Source: Patescibacteria group bacterium (lineage in GTDB: Bacteria; Patescibacteriota; Gracilibacteria; UM-FILTER-43-11). From it: a DNA stretch of 64,000 nt. Where the stretch lies: the NCBI GenBank assembly GCA_018817125.1, contig JAHIUN010000015.1, positions 1-64,000 of the forward strand, written 5' to 3'. This document shows, piece after piece, positions 1-8,278 of this stretch. The position numbers were made by a program, and so were the translations under genes. The notes under the pieces are model-generated. The model did no database searches and was not told where the DNA came from. It saw only the letters and a program-made list of their open reading frames with translations. The number at the start of each line of letters is the position of its first letter. The stretch's first letter is position 1.

Positions 1-208
1 CTGATATAAGGAGACCATGACGGGAGTTACGGTTCATGATCCCCCGGGGCTTTTGCTACTCCGAAGTTACATCGGAGTAGAAAGAGAAATGAGATCACAG
101 AAAAAGGACGCTGCCGGCGCCGTCAGGCGACCGGAAAGAACAGCAGGAAGATATAAGCTGAGTGATGAGGTCAGATGTATACCGGAGATTGGTTATTGGG
201 CGGGGTTT
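1..208. other. Leading intergenic stretch with a hairpin
   Basis: I see no convincing gene here. A reading frame from 17 runs on the + strand but overlaps yebC by about 170 bases and has no recognisable domain. A perfect 9-bp stem lies at 56-80 (CTACTCCGA / TCGGAGTAG, 7-nt loop). A closely similar hairpin sits at 13012-13032, so this is probably a dispersed palindromic repeat rather than a dedicated terminator. Confidence 0.45.
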
Positions 209-958
209 TTAGCCGATTTTCTTCATCAGATCTTCGCTGATATCAAAATTACTGAAAACATTGGTCACATCCTCATCCTCCTCAAGCGCTTCTATGAATT
301 CCAGTACTTTTTGGGCGCCTTCTTCATCTTCTATTTTGACCGCTTCTTTCGGGATCAGCTGAGCTTCTGCCTCCTCTGATTCAAAACCAGCGGTTTTTAA
401 TTTTTCGTTCACTTCAGTCACTTTATTGGAGGCGGTGAAGATCTCGGTCAGATTTCCCTCCGTTTTGATGTCGTCTGCGCCTGCGTCAATGGCAGCCAGC
501 TCCAGTTCTTCCTGATCCACTCCCTCATTATTAATAGTGATTAATCCCTTTCGTTCAAACATCCATGCGACTGAGCCGGACGCACCTAAGTTTCCTCCCT
601 TTTTATTAAAGATGGTACGTACGTTTGTGTAGGTACGGTTTTTGTTGTCGGTCAAGCATTCCACGATTATCGCGATGCCGCCAGGGCCATACCCTTCATA
701 AGTCAATTCACTGATTTCCGCTTCGTCTTTAAGTTCGCCAGTACCGCGCTTGATAGCCCGGTCGATGTTATTATTGGGTACATTTGCCCTTTTAGCATTA
801 TCAATAGCCAGGCGAAGACCGGGATTCATATCCGGATCACCTCCTTGGCGTGCTGCGATGGTGATCATGTTCGCGTGCTGAGTAAAAATCTTCCCGCGCT
901 TAGCGTCGGTCGCCGCCTTTTTATGTTTAATAGAATGCCATTTACTGTGCCCACTCAT
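209..958 (-). CDS. yebC: YebC/PmpR family regulator
   Basis: A 249-residue YebC-family protein, a cytoplasmic DNA- or ribosome-associated regulator (related members are now linked to translation of proline-rich stretches). The start is placed at MSGHSKWHSIKHKK, the invariant family N-terminus; six extra upstream codons to 976 are unlikely to be translated. The KRGKIF, NNNIDRAIKRGTGE and YEGYGPGG blocks are all present, and the length is normal for the family. It is last in a minus-strand run after rpsF and rpsR. No SD is visible; the start follows an AT-rich word-repeat spacer. Confidence 0.95.
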   Translation of the reverse strand: MSGHSKWHSIKHKKAATDAKRGKIFTQHANMITIAARQGGDPDMNPGLRLAIDNAKRANVPNNNIDRAIKRGTGELKDEAEISELTYEGYGPGGIAIIVECLTDNKNRTYTNVRTIFNKKGGNLGASGSVAWMFERKGLITINNEGVDQEELELAAIDAGADDIKTEGNLTEIFTASNKVTEVNEKLKTAGFESEEAEAQLIPKEAVKIEDEEGAQKVLEFIEALEEDEDVTNVFSNFDISEDLMKKIG

Positions 959-985
959 ATTTTTAACAATTAACAATTAACAATT

Positions 986-1023
986 AACATTTGACTCTTT
1001 TAACTGGTCACATGTCAAATGTT
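986..1023. repeat. Word-repeat palindrome between rpsR and yebC
   Basis: AACATTTGAC (986-995) and GTCAAATGTT (1014-1023) form a 10-bp stem. It sits beside four tandem copies of an AATTAAC word. It belongs to the intergenic word-palindrome family found through this window. Confidence 0.6.
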
Positions 1024-1274
1024 TAGGCTTTGTATTTATTCACAAACGGGATCAAAGCCATTTCGCGCGAGCGCTTGATGGCATTTGAGAGGACTTTTTG
1101 ATGACGCAGACACACTCCTGAGTAATAGCGTGGTTTAATCCGCTGAAAACCATCGATAAAGTATTTAAGGGTCCGGATATCTTTATAGTCGATGTGTTTC
1201 ATCTGGTTGGTGCAGAAGGCGCATCGGCGCTTACCTAGTGGGTGTTTCTGCTTGGTGGAAAAAATAACAGACAT
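1023..1274 (-). CDS. rpsR: 30S ribosomal protein bS18
   Basis: An 83-residue small-subunit protein that pairs with bS6 on the platform of the 30S subunit. The core is typical: CAFC near the N-terminus, IDYKDIRTLKYFIDGFQRI, and the R-rich stretch GVCLRHQKVLSNAIKRSREMALIPF. The two cysteines of CAFC suggest a zinc-type bS18 N-terminus, although only one further cysteine follows. It lies directly downstream of rpsF on the same strand, the usual order, but without the ssb gene often placed between them. Confidence 0.97.
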   Translation of the reverse strand: MSVIFSTKQKHPLGKRRCAFCTNQMKHIDYKDIRTLKYFIDGFQRIKPRYYSGVCLRHQKVLSNAIKRSREMALIPFVNKYKA

Positions 1275-1309
1275 GATTTAGTTAAGAGTTAGGAGTTAAG
1301 AGTTAGGAG
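1275..1309. repeat. Tandem word repeat between rpsF and rpsR
   Basis: Alternating GTTAAGA and GTTAGGA units fill almost the whole 35-base spacer and stop just short of the rpsR start codon. No SD-like sequence is present. Confidence 0.5.
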
Positions 1310-1945
1310 CTACAGGTTGAAGTCTTCACCGCCGATGATGGCGTCCAATTTTTTGTCGAGTTCCGATTCATCGATTTCTTTTTCTTCCTTTTTGGGTTCT
1401 GCCTTTTTGTCTTTAGCCGTCTTTTCTTTCTTTTTCGGCTCCTCGGTGGGCATTGCTTCTTTTACTTCTTCCGCTTTCTTTTTTGGGGCGATGATTGTGG
1501 AATTGTGCTTGATGCTGATATTTTCATTCCTAGAAGGGTATCTCTTAGTCTTTTCTTTCCGTTCACTCTCTTCTATGGGTTTGTCCAGATCGTATTTAGT
1601 ATAAGTGTGGCCTGCCGGCAATTTCAGAATCATAGAGCGCACTACTTCCTTTTCAATGCGGAGATGCTCTTTAAATTCTTTCAAAAAGACATTCGGAAGT
1701 TCCAGGTTATAGACCATGTAAATGCCTTCATTGTATTTCTTGAGACGGTAAGTCAGTTTGCGCCGACCCCAAAAATCCTCTTCGGTCACACGACCGCCGG
1801 CTTTTTCAATCATTTCTACCAGTTCTTTTAACTTTTTCTTCACTTCGGATTCACGAAGATCCGGGTTTAGAATGAGCATAAGCTCGTAGAGGCTGCTATT
1901 TCCAGCCTCGACCTTTTCAGAGGTCGTTGTCTTGACTTTGACCAT
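1310..1945 (-). CDS. rpsF: 30S ribosomal protein bS6 with long acidic/basic tail
   Basis: A 211-residue bS6. Residues ~18-115 are the ferredoxin-like S6 fold (YELMLILNPDLRESEV, WGRRKLTYRLKKYNEGIYMVYNLE, RIEKEVVRSMILKL). About 90 further residues form a K/E-rich low-complexity tail ending in a short acidic motif (DKKLDAIIGGEDFNL). Ordinary bS6 is near 100 residues, though tails vary between bacteria. It is the first gene of the rpsF-rpsR-yebC run, with a promoter-like sequence and structured leader upstream. The tail could contact rRNA or other proteins; that is inference. Confidence 0.93.
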   Translation of the reverse strand: MVKVKTTTSEKVEAGNSSLYELMLILNPDLRESEVKKKLKELVEMIEKAGGRVTEEDFWGRRKLTYRLKKYNEGIYMVYNLELPNVFLKEFKEHLRIEKEVVRSMILKLPAGHTYTKYDLDKPIEESERKEKTKRYPSRNENISIKHNSTIIAPKKKAEEVKEAMPTEEPKKKEKTAKDKKAEPKKEEKEIDESELDKKLDAIIGGEDFNL

Positions 1946-2061
1946 GATGATAATCTTTATGGACTAAACGTCTCCCCGTTAAAACAGGGAGCAAAGATGG
2001 TTGACTCTGTACTCTTAGTACCTGAGCGTAGTCATTTTAAGGGTTTTTTGGCTAAATGCAA
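1946..2061 (-). promoter_or_regulatory. rpsF promoter and structured leader
   Basis: On the minus strand, TTGCAT (2061-2056) and TAAAAT (2039-2034) are separated by 16 bp, giving a leader of about 80 nt. The leader contains a GTACT/AGTAC hairpin and a second stem, CTCCC/GGGAG, around a U-rich loop. S6:S18 is known to autoregulate through leader RNA in other bacteria; whether this leader is such a site is inference from position. Confidence 0.5.
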
Positions 2062-2108
2062 GGTTTTTTTAGATTATAGATTACAGATTAAAGATTTCAG
2101 TTTAGTAT

Positions 2109-2738
2109 ATGAGTATGAAAAAGATTTCCAAAAAAGAAAAGGTCCGTCAGATTATCCGTTTGCTGGATAAGCTTTATCCAAAAACGCCGATCCCGCTCAA
2201 ACACAAAGATCCGTTCACTTTGCTCGTGGCAGTGCTTCTTTCTGGGCAATCTACCGATCAATCAGTTAATAAGGTCACTCCTGCCTTATTCCGTCTGGCC
2301 GGCACGCCCGAAAATATGGCTAAGCTTTCTGTATCCAAAATCCGTGAAATCATCAAGCCGGTCGGTTTGTCGCCTGCCAAATCCAAAAATATCAAAGCGC
2401 TTTCACAAATTCTTGTTAAAAAGCATGGTGGCCGGGTTCCATCGACCTTTGTAGAACTGGAGGCTTTGCCGGGCGTGGGCCATAAAACCGCGTCGGTGGT
2501 GATGAGCCAGGCTTTCGGAGAATTTGCCTTTCCCGTGGATACCCATATCCATCGCCTGGCGCATCGATGGGGGCTGAGCAATGGTAAAAACGTTACGCAG
2601 ACCGAAAAAGATCTGAAACGCCTGTTTCCCGAGAAACTTTGGAACAAATTACACCTTCAAATGATTTTTTTTGGCAGGGAGTACTGTCCGGCGCGAGGGC
2701 ATGATGCGAAAAAATGTCCGATCTGCAGTATTTTTTAG
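2109..2738 (+). CDS. nth: Endonuclease III-like DNA glycosylase/AP lyase
   Basis: A 209-residue HhH-GPD glycosylase for base-excision repair of oxidised pyrimidines. The helix-hairpin-helix LPGVGHKTA places the catalytic lysine at K127, and the general-base aspartate is D144 (VDTHIHRLAHRWGL). Endonuclease III normally ends in a [4Fe-4S] loop with Cys spacing 6-2-5. Here the tail has only C193, C203 and C206, spaced 9-2, and the protein stops three residues later, so the fourth ligand is absent. ATG at 2115 is an alternative start. It is monocistronic between word repeats. Confidence 0.93.
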   Translation: MSMKKISKKEKVRQIIRLLDKLYPKTPIPLKHKDPFTLLVAVLLSGQSTDQSVNKVTPALFRLAGTPENMAKLSVSKIREIIKPVGLSPAKSKNIKALSQILVKKHGGRVPSTFVELEALPGVGHKTASVVMSQAFGEFAFPVDTHIHRLAHRWGLSNGKNVTQTEKDLKRLFPEKLWNKLHLQMIFFGREYCPARGHDAKKCPICSIF

Positions 2739-2819
2739 TGCGAGTGTGAGTCTTAAGTCTCAAGTGTTAGTGAAATGGTTCTTGAGACTCGGACTATTTT
2801 CTAGTATCTTTACTTAGCT
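2739..2819. repeat. Word-repeat palindrome between nth and the helicase
   Basis: GTCTCAAG on the left pairs with CTTGAGAC on the right across a short loop, with flanking AGTC/GACT words extending the imperfect stem. It fills the whole spacer. Confidence 0.5.
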
Positions 2820-4994
2820 ATGAGCTTTTTAAGTGAATTAAACGATCGGCAGAGGGAGGCGGCGGAGACCTTAACAGGTCCGCTTTTGATTGTTGCGGGA
2901 GCGGGGAGCGGAAAGACCCGGGCGCTGACTTACCGAATTGCGAATCTGATCGCCGAAGGGGTGGCAAAACCCTGGCAGATTCTGGCGGTCACTTTTACCA
3001 ATAAGGCGGCGGACGAGATGAAGGGCAGAATTGAGACGTTACTCCGGAAAAGTTTTGGGAATTTTGATGTGAACAATCGCCCTATGCTCGGCACGTTTCA
3101 TTCCATCTGCGTACGGATTCTGCGCCGGAATTTTGAACGGTTCGGCCGGGATAAGTCGTTTGTGATTTACGATACCGTCGATCAGGAAAGCATTATGAAA
3201 CGGATCATTAAAGAGCGTCAGCTTGATGATGACCGTGTTAAGCCGCGTCTGGTACTTTCGATTATTTCTAATGCTAAAAACCGTCTGCAGTCTGCGGGTC
3301 AGTTTAAGGGGATGTCCGTCCGATCATTCGATAAGCTGGTGGCTGATTTATATGAGGAATATGAAAAGCGGCTGAAGGCTAATAATGCGCTGGATTTTGA
3401 TGATCTGCTTCTCTATGCCGTCAGGCTTTTTAAAGAACATCCCGATGTGCTCGACACCTATCAGGAACGGTGGCGGTTTATTAATGTGGATGAGTATCAG
3501 GATACGAACCACGCTCAGTATGTTCTTATTAAGTTATTAGCGGATAAATACCGGAATGTGTGTGTGATCGGCGACAGTGATCAGAGTATTTACGGATTCC
3601 GCGGGGCGGATATTCAGAATATTCTGGATTTTGAAAAGGATTATCCGGAAGCGAAACTTATCAAACTGGAACAGAATTACCGCTCTACCCAGATCATTCT
3701 CGATGCGGCAGACGCGGTAATCGAAAAGAATAAACAGCGGAAGTCCAAAAAGATGTGGACGGAGAAGAAGGGCGGAGACCTTATCGAGGTGTGGCATGTT
3801 GAAAATGAGTATGAGGAGGCGGAGAAAGTGGCGCAGGAAATCGAAAACTTAAAAACCGACGGGATTTCTCTGAAAGATATTGTGGTTTTGTACCGCACCA
3901 ATGCCCAGTCGCGTATTATGGAAGAAATCCTGCTCCGTTACGGCCTGCCGTACAAAGTGATCGGCGGGGTGAAGTTTTATGCCCGCAAAGAAGTGAAAGA
4001 TATTCTGGCTTATCTCCGCCTTATCCTGAATGTGAATGATACCGAGGCGCTCCTTCGGGTCATCAATGTCCCGTCCCGTAAGATCGGCCAGACCACCCTC
4101 AACAAACTTCAGGTATTCGCAGTGACCCGTTCACTTACACTGGCGGAGGTGATGAAACATGTGGAGATGATCGAGGACCTGAATGACGGCACGAAAAAAC
4201 GTTTGGCGGATTTTTGGACATTGGTCTTAAGCTGGCAGAAGCTCAGTGAGAAAGAGGTGGTGAGTGACCTCATCCGCATCATCATCAAAGACATCGGTTA
4301 CAAAGCCTATCTGCTGGATGGCACTGAAGAAGGGGAGATGCGGCATGAAAATATTCTGGAACTTATCTCGGTGGCCTCTAAATACGATGGTCTTGAGCCG
4401 CTGATCTCACTAGCCTCCTTTTTAGAAGAGGTCGCCTTGGTGGCGGACACTGATCAGATCGATCGGAATGAAGCCGCCATGACGATGATGACCCTCCATT
4501 CTGTTAAAGGGCTGGAATATCCTTATGTTTTTATTCTGGGGTGTGAGGAAAATATCTTCCCGCATAGCCGTTCCGCGTTTGACCCCAAAGAGCTGGAAGA
4601 GGAGCGCCGTCTGATGTATGTGGGGGTGACCCGCGCCATGGAAAAGCTCCATCTTCTGGCGGCTAAACAGCGTATGCTTTTCGGAGACTATCAGCGGAAT
4701 CAACTTTCCCGTTTTATTCACGACATTCCGGAAGAACTGGTGAACCGTGTGGGGGTTGAAACCAATTTTATTGAACCGGCTAAACCCTCTGATTTTGGGG
4801 AGACCATCAAGCCTAAAGTCCGATTGACGGCTGAGCAGAAGTTTAAAGATGGAGATAAGATCAAACACGCCACGTTCGGTGAGGGGATTGTGGTGGAACG
4901 GCGGGGGGATCTGGTGACGGTGGCGTTTAAAAATCCGCTTTACAGCATTAAAATGTTTGCGGCGAATATAGCGCCACTGGAAAAAGTGAAATAG
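2820..4994 (+). CDS. UvrD/PcrA-type superfamily 1 DNA helicase
   Basis: A 724-residue 3'-5' SF1A helicase acting in excision repair and removal of proteins from DNA. Visible motifs in order: Q-motif region LNDRQREAA, Walker A GAGSGKT (~27-33), motif II VDEYQDT (~223-229), motif III GDSDQSIYGFRGA, motif IV QNYRST (~284), motif V LHSVKGLEYPYVF (~558), motif VI VGVTRA (~600). The last ~60 residues (GDKIKHATFGEGIVVERRGD) match the Tudor-like RNAP-binding tail of PcrA. Length is normal for PcrA. The spacer upstream lacks an SD. Confidence 0.96.
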   Translation: MSFLSELNDRQREAAETLTGPLLIVAGAGSGKTRALTYRIANLIAEGVAKPWQILAVTFTNKAADEMKGRIETLLRKSFGNFDVNNRPMLGTFHSICVRILRRNFERFGRDKSFVIYDTVDQESIMKRIIKERQLDDDRVKPRLVLSIISNAKNRLQSAGQFKGMSVRSFDKLVADLYEEYEKRLKANNALDFDDLLLYAVRLFKEHPDVLDTYQERWRFINVDEYQDTNHAQYVLIKLLADKYRNVCVIGDSDQSIYGFRGADIQNILDFEKDYPEAKLIKLEQNYRSTQIILDAADAVIEKNKQRKSKKMWTEKKGGDLIEVWHVENEYEEAEKVAQEIENLKTDGISLKDIVVLYRTNAQSRIMEEILLRYGLPYKVIGGVKFYARKEVKDILAYLRLILNVNDTEALLRVINVPSRKIGQTTLNKLQVFAVTRSLTLAEVMKHVEMIEDLNDGTKKRLADFWTLVLSWQKLSEKEVVSDLIRIIIKDIGYKAYLLDGTEEGEMRHENILELISVASKYDGLEPLISLASFLEEVALVADTDQIDRNEAAMTMMTLHSVKGLEYPYVFILGCEENIFPHSRSAFDPKELEEERRLMYVGVTRAMEKLHLLAAKQRMLFGDYQRNQLSRFIHDIPEELVNRVGVETNFIEPAKPSDFGETIKPKVRLTAEQKFKDGDKIKHATFGEGIVVERRGDLVTVAFKNPLYSIKMFAANIAPLEKVK

Positions 4995-4995
4995 A

Positions 4996-5022
4996 TTGAC
5001 CCTTCAAAGTCTTCAGGGTCAA
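4996..5022 (+). terminator. Hairpin after the helicase gene
   Basis: TTGACCCT pairs perfectly with AGGGTCAA (8 bp, 11-nt loop) immediately after the stop codon. There is no U tract, so it may be an RNA 3' stem rather than a complete intrinsic terminator. Confidence 0.4.
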
Positions 5023-5040
5023 CATGAATGCAATTGAATG

Positions 5041-5148
5041 TTGACAAATTTAAAAAAATCTTATACAATTAAATACCGTTTTGGTCTTTAACACATTTTT
5101 AGCGTTCCCTTAAATGGGTGACGCTGAACAAGAATTAGGGAGGAACAA
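5041..5148 (+). promoter_or_regulatory. Strong promoter, leader hairpin and SD
   Basis: TTGACA (5041-5046) and TACAAT (5064-5069) are 17 bp apart. The ~75-nt leader has a hairpin at 5101-5125 (AGCGT/ACGCT plus CCC/GGG) and then a clear SD (GGGAGGA) six bases before the ATG. Most neighbouring genes have no SD. Confidence 0.8.
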
Positions 5149-5697
5149 ATGAAAAAGTTTCTTTTGCTCACGAGCCTGCTTTTCCCTTCACTCGTCTTTG
5201 CTGACACCACTCAGCCTGATGCAGGAATTATGAAGCCTGGCATCGTGGAGGATCGGTCATATTGGAATTTTTCCGTAGGCCACCTCTATCAGCCCCTGCC
5301 TCATGGTGAGGCTCACATGGCCAAGCTCAGTGTAGGACGCCTGTATGTGGATGAGTCTCTCATCCATGCCTTCCAGCTCGAACTCGGCCTCGGCGATAGC
5401 CAGACCGTCTCGTTCAACTATGGTTTTGGCGTGGGCCCCCGCGAGGGCTGGTTCCATGTCGGCCTACTGGTCGGCTTGGGCTATGCTCATTTCTACGAGG
5501 ATGGCCACATCCATGGCCTCTGCTACCGGGTTGCGCCTTTCGCGGACTTCATGCTGCTCCGGTTGCTGGGTTCCAGCTGGCGCTTCTACGTGTCGGTCGG
5601 AACAGCTGGCATTGCCGTCAGCAATGGCGACTACTCGGGTACCAGGAGTATGGGGGGAGTCTCCTGGGAAATCGGCGCCGCCTTTTCTTGGGATTAG
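5149..5697 (+). CDS. Secreted protein, possible small beta-barrel
   Basis: I do not recognise the family. It is a 182-residue protein with a textbook signal peptide (KK charge, LLLTSLLFPSLVFA core, likely cleavage before DTTQ). The mature part is a series of alternating short strands rich in G, F, Y, W (NFSVGHLYQ, LELGLGDSQTVSFNYGFGVG, FHVGLLVGLGYAHFY, WRFYVSVGTAGIAVS, GGVSWEIGAAFSWD), which resembles a small outer-membrane barrel. Codon use is GC-rich (CTC, GGC, TCC), unlike its neighbours. It has its own promoter, SD and terminator, suggesting recent acquisition. A barrel would be strange in a lineage thought to have one membrane. Confidence 0.8.
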   Translation: MKKFLLLTSLLFPSLVFADTTQPDAGIMKPGIVEDRSYWNFSVGHLYQPLPHGEAHMAKLSVGRLYVDESLIHAFQLELGLGDSQTVSFNYGFGVGPREGWFHVGLLVGLGYAHFYEDGHIHGLCYRVAPFADFMLLRLLGSSWRFYVSVGTAGIAVSNGDYSGTRSMGGVSWEIGAAFSWD

Positions 5698-5730
5698 TCC
5701 CACATTCTCCTCCTTGTATCAAAACGGAAG

Positions 5731-5765
5731 CCCCGCATGTGCGTAAGCACTGCGGGGTCTTTCTT
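5731..5765 (+). terminator. Rho-independent terminator
   Basis: CCCCGC pairs with GCGGGG with an inner TGC/GCA extension and GTAA loop, followed by TCTTTCTT. It ends the 5149 transcript just ahead of rsmA. Confidence 0.88.
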
Positions 5766-5796
5766 ATGCTTTCAATTTGTATTAGGATAAAAACGT

Positions 5797-6624
5797 ATGT
5801 CTCATTTAGATCAGCTTAAATCACTGCTTCAATCACACAATCTTTGGGCTAAAAAAGGCCTGGGGCAGAATTTTCTGGTGGATGAGAAAGTTTTGGATTT
5901 GATTGTCGAGGCGGCTGACCTCAAACCATCCGACAATGTCGTGGAGGTGGGGCCGGGAACGGGATTTTTAACGGAGCGGTTGGTTAAAAAAGCCAAGCAT
6001 GTTACCGCCATTGAACTGGATAAGGAGATGGTCAGAATTTTGAAGGAGAGATTTAATGATGTGAAGAATCTGGAGGTGATTCAATCCGATATATTAAAAA
6101 TGTCCGATGTCCGATTTCCGATGTCCGATTACAAGGTAGTTGCTAATATTCCGTATTACATCACTTCACCGCTCCTTAAACATTTCCTTCAATCTAATCA
6201 TCGGCCATCGATTATGGTGGTGTTGGTGCAAAAGGAGGTGGCGGAAAAGATCTGTGGGCTCACGGGCAAGAGCCTGATCACGATTGAGACCCAGTTATTC
6301 GGTCAGCCGGAAATCGTTGGTTATGTGCCGTCTAACTCCTTTTATCCTGCGCCAAAGGTGGATTCGGCGATTTTGAAGATCGATGTTTATGACAAACCGC
6401 TTATCCCAGAGGAGGAGTTAAAGGATTTTTTCCGTATTGTGAAGTTTGGATTCTCTCAAAAACGCAAAAAACTCGCCAACTCCCTTGGTGCTGGTCTTCA
6501 CATAAAGCCAGCAGAAGTACGTGATATTTTAGTTAAGTCTGATATTGACCCCGATATTCGTGCGCAGGATTTAACAATAAAGGATTGGGGAAAACTTGGG
6601 AAAATGCTGAGCGGAACGAAATGA
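5797..6624 (+). CDS. rsmA: 16S rRNA dimethyladenosine transferase KsgA
   Basis: A 275-residue SAM-dependent enzyme that dimethylates two adjacent adenosines in helix 45 of 16S rRNA during 30S maturation. It shows KKGLGQNFLVD, the SAM loop VVEVGPGTGFLTE (~47-59), ELDKEMV, and catalytic motif ANIPYYITSPLL (~115). The C-terminal lobe carries FGFSQKRKKLANSL. The linker before the catalytic motif is odd: the DNA at 6101-6130 holds three copies of ATGTCCGAT, giving a repetitive MSDVRFPMSD segment. Stop codon is TGA, which supports the standard code. Confidence 0.96.
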   Translation: MSHLDQLKSLLQSHNLWAKKGLGQNFLVDEKVLDLIVEAADLKPSDNVVEVGPGTGFLTERLVKKAKHVTAIELDKEMVRILKERFNDVKNLEVIQSDILKMSDVRFPMSDYKVVANIPYYITSPLLKHFLQSNHRPSIMVVLVQKEVAEKICGLTGKSLITIETQLFGQPEIVGYVPSNSFYPAPKVDSAILKIDVYDKPLIPEEELKDFFRIVKFGFSQKRKKLANSLGAGLHIKPAEVRDILVKSDIDPDIRAQDLTIKDWGKLGKMLSGTK

Positions 6625-6635
6625 AGTCGAAAGGA

Positions 6636-6704
6636 TTGACAAAATTAGGAAAATAGGTATAATTACCTCCTCTAACGTCCTTCCCGGCATGTTCTATGGG
6701 AAGG
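6636..6704 (+). promoter_or_regulatory. comEC promoter with hairpin over the start codon
   Basis: TTGACA (6636-6641) and TATAAT (6658-6663) are 16 bp apart. The short leader has no SD. CCTTCCC (6679-6685) pairs with GGGAAGG (6698-6704), so the comEC ATG at 6696 lies at the loop edge and its second codon is inside the stem; ATTTTTTAT follows, giving a terminator-like shape. Confidence 0.7.
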
Positions 6705-8165
6705 ATTTTTTATACCATCACCGCCCTTGTCGGCTTTCTGTCGGGCGTGGCTCTGTATCTGGTTATTCAGCCAGGCTGGGGGGTGCTTTTGGGGGTGGGG
6801 CTGGCCTGTACGGTGGGGTTGCTGTTGAGACGCAAAATTTTGCGTCTTTACACAGCTCTGTTCATACTGATCCTTTCAGTTTGTTTCGGGCTTTTCCGGG
6901 CCAGCCTTACGGAGCATCGGGTGACGCCTGACCAGATCGATTTTTATAATGAACAGAAGATCGAATTTGAGGGGGTGATTGTGGCAGCAGACATCAGGAG
7001 AGATAAGGCTAAATATACTGTTTCAACTGATGAATTGAAAATTGAAAACTTAAAATTGAAAATTGACGGAAATGTACTCATTTCCGTGGATAAATACCCC
7101 CAGTATCATTACGGCGACCGGTTGAAGGTGTATGGTGAGCTTCAGGCACCAGGTACGTTTGATGGCTTTGATTACGGCGCGTATTTAAGCCGGTACGGTA
7201 TTTATTCCGTTATGTACCGGCCGTGGGTGGAGGTGCTGGAAACAGGGCAGGGACATTTTTTCCGGCGCGGGATGTCGGCTTTGCAGAACCTCTTTATGGA
7301 ACGGATCAATAAGATTTTTCCTGAACCTCATGCCAGCTTTGAGGCGGGGTTGCTGGTGGGTGCCAGAAAGGGGATTCCTGAGGATCTAATGGAAAAATTT
7401 AATATCACCGGTCTTACTCATATCATCGCTATCAGCGGGTACAATATTACGATTATCATCATCTTTGTCATGGCGGCTTTAAAAGGCCTTCCCAGGCGAA
7501 TCGGCTTTGTGGCGGCGGTCATTGTTATCATCCTTTTTACGCTGTTTGTAGGGGCCAGTCCGGCCGTTGTACGAGCCAGTATTATGGGCATTTTAGGGCT
7601 TTTGGCACTCAATTATGGTCGCCAGAACAATATTCACCTTACTGTCTTATTTTCCGCCTGTTTTATGGTGTTCTGGAATCCCAGAATCTTGTGGTGCGAT
7701 GTGGGATTTCAGCTGTCGTTTGCCGCGGTTCTAGGTCTTATTTATGCTGCACCACTATTGGATAGATTCGGTAAATATCTTCCGGAAACCATGGGGGTTC
7801 GTGAGGCTATCCAGATGACACTATCCGCTCAGGTAATGGCGCTTCCCATCATCATCTACAACTTCGAGCGTCTGTCACTCATCGCTCCGTTGGCCAATTT
7901 ACTGGTGATTTTCGCTATTCCCCCAGCCATGCTGTTTGGTTTTTTAGCGGTTTTAGCTTCTTTTTTATTTGAGGGGGTTGGCTTGGTTTTTGGTTACATT
8001 ACTTGGGGAATCTTAAGCTATATCATCAAAGTCATTGAGCTGATGGCGGCGGTGCCGTACGCGAGTGTGGATATTCCGGGGATGCGGTTCTGGATGATGG
8101 CGGGGTATTATATTCTGCTGATTTTGGTTTTATCTTTTTTTCACAAAAGGGCGGCTTCCGGGTAG
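6696..8165 (+). CDS. comEC: ComEC/Rec2-family DNA uptake channel, no nuclease domain
   Basis: A 489-residue integral membrane protein related to the channel that passes single-stranded DNA into the cytoplasm during transformation. Residues ~1-75 carry N-terminal membrane helices, ~80-180 an OB-like DUF4131 region, and ~210-480 the competence domain (GLLVGARKGIPEDLMEKFNI, THIIAISGYNITII, GASPAVVRASIMG). ComEC is often ~700 residues or more because of a C-terminal metallo-beta-lactamase-like domain; that domain is absent and does not follow as a separate gene. The DNA at 7031-7066 is a repeat of AATTGAAA words coding ELKIENLKLKIDG. Confidence 0.9.
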   Translation: MGRIFYTITALVGFLSGVALYLVIQPGWGVLLGVGLACTVGLLLRRKILRLYTALFILILSVCFGLFRASLTEHRVTPDQIDFYNEQKIEFEGVIVAADIRRDKAKYTVSTDELKIENLKLKIDGNVLISVDKYPQYHYGDRLKVYGELQAPGTFDGFDYGAYLSRYGIYSVMYRPWVEVLETGQGHFFRRGMSALQNLFMERINKIFPEPHASFEAGLLVGARKGIPEDLMEKFNITGLTHIIAISGYNITIIIIFVMAALKGLPRRIGFVAAVIVIILFTLFVGASPAVVRASIMGILGLLALNYGRQNNIHLTVLFSACFMVFWNPRILWCDVGFQLSFAAVLGLIYAAPLLDRFGKYLPETMGVREAIQMTLSAQVMALPIIIYNFERLSLIAPLANLLVIFAIPPAMLFGFLAVLASFLFEGVGLVFGYITWGILSYIIKVIELMAAVPYASVDIPGMRFWMMAGYYILLILVLSFFHKRAASG

Positions 8166-8278
8166 AAAGGGTTTGAATTGCCAAAACATTACTATTGTGA
8201 TATTAATAACTCTTAAATTAATGGAAAGCTTATGCGCTCTTTTGAAAAAAACAGCTCTCCGGTTGAACTGGTCGAGAA

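Noticed and set aside
17-379. 120-codon + strand frame at the left edge
   Set aside because: Overlaps the firmly identified yebC by ~170 bases, has no known domain, and its second half is antisense to yebC.
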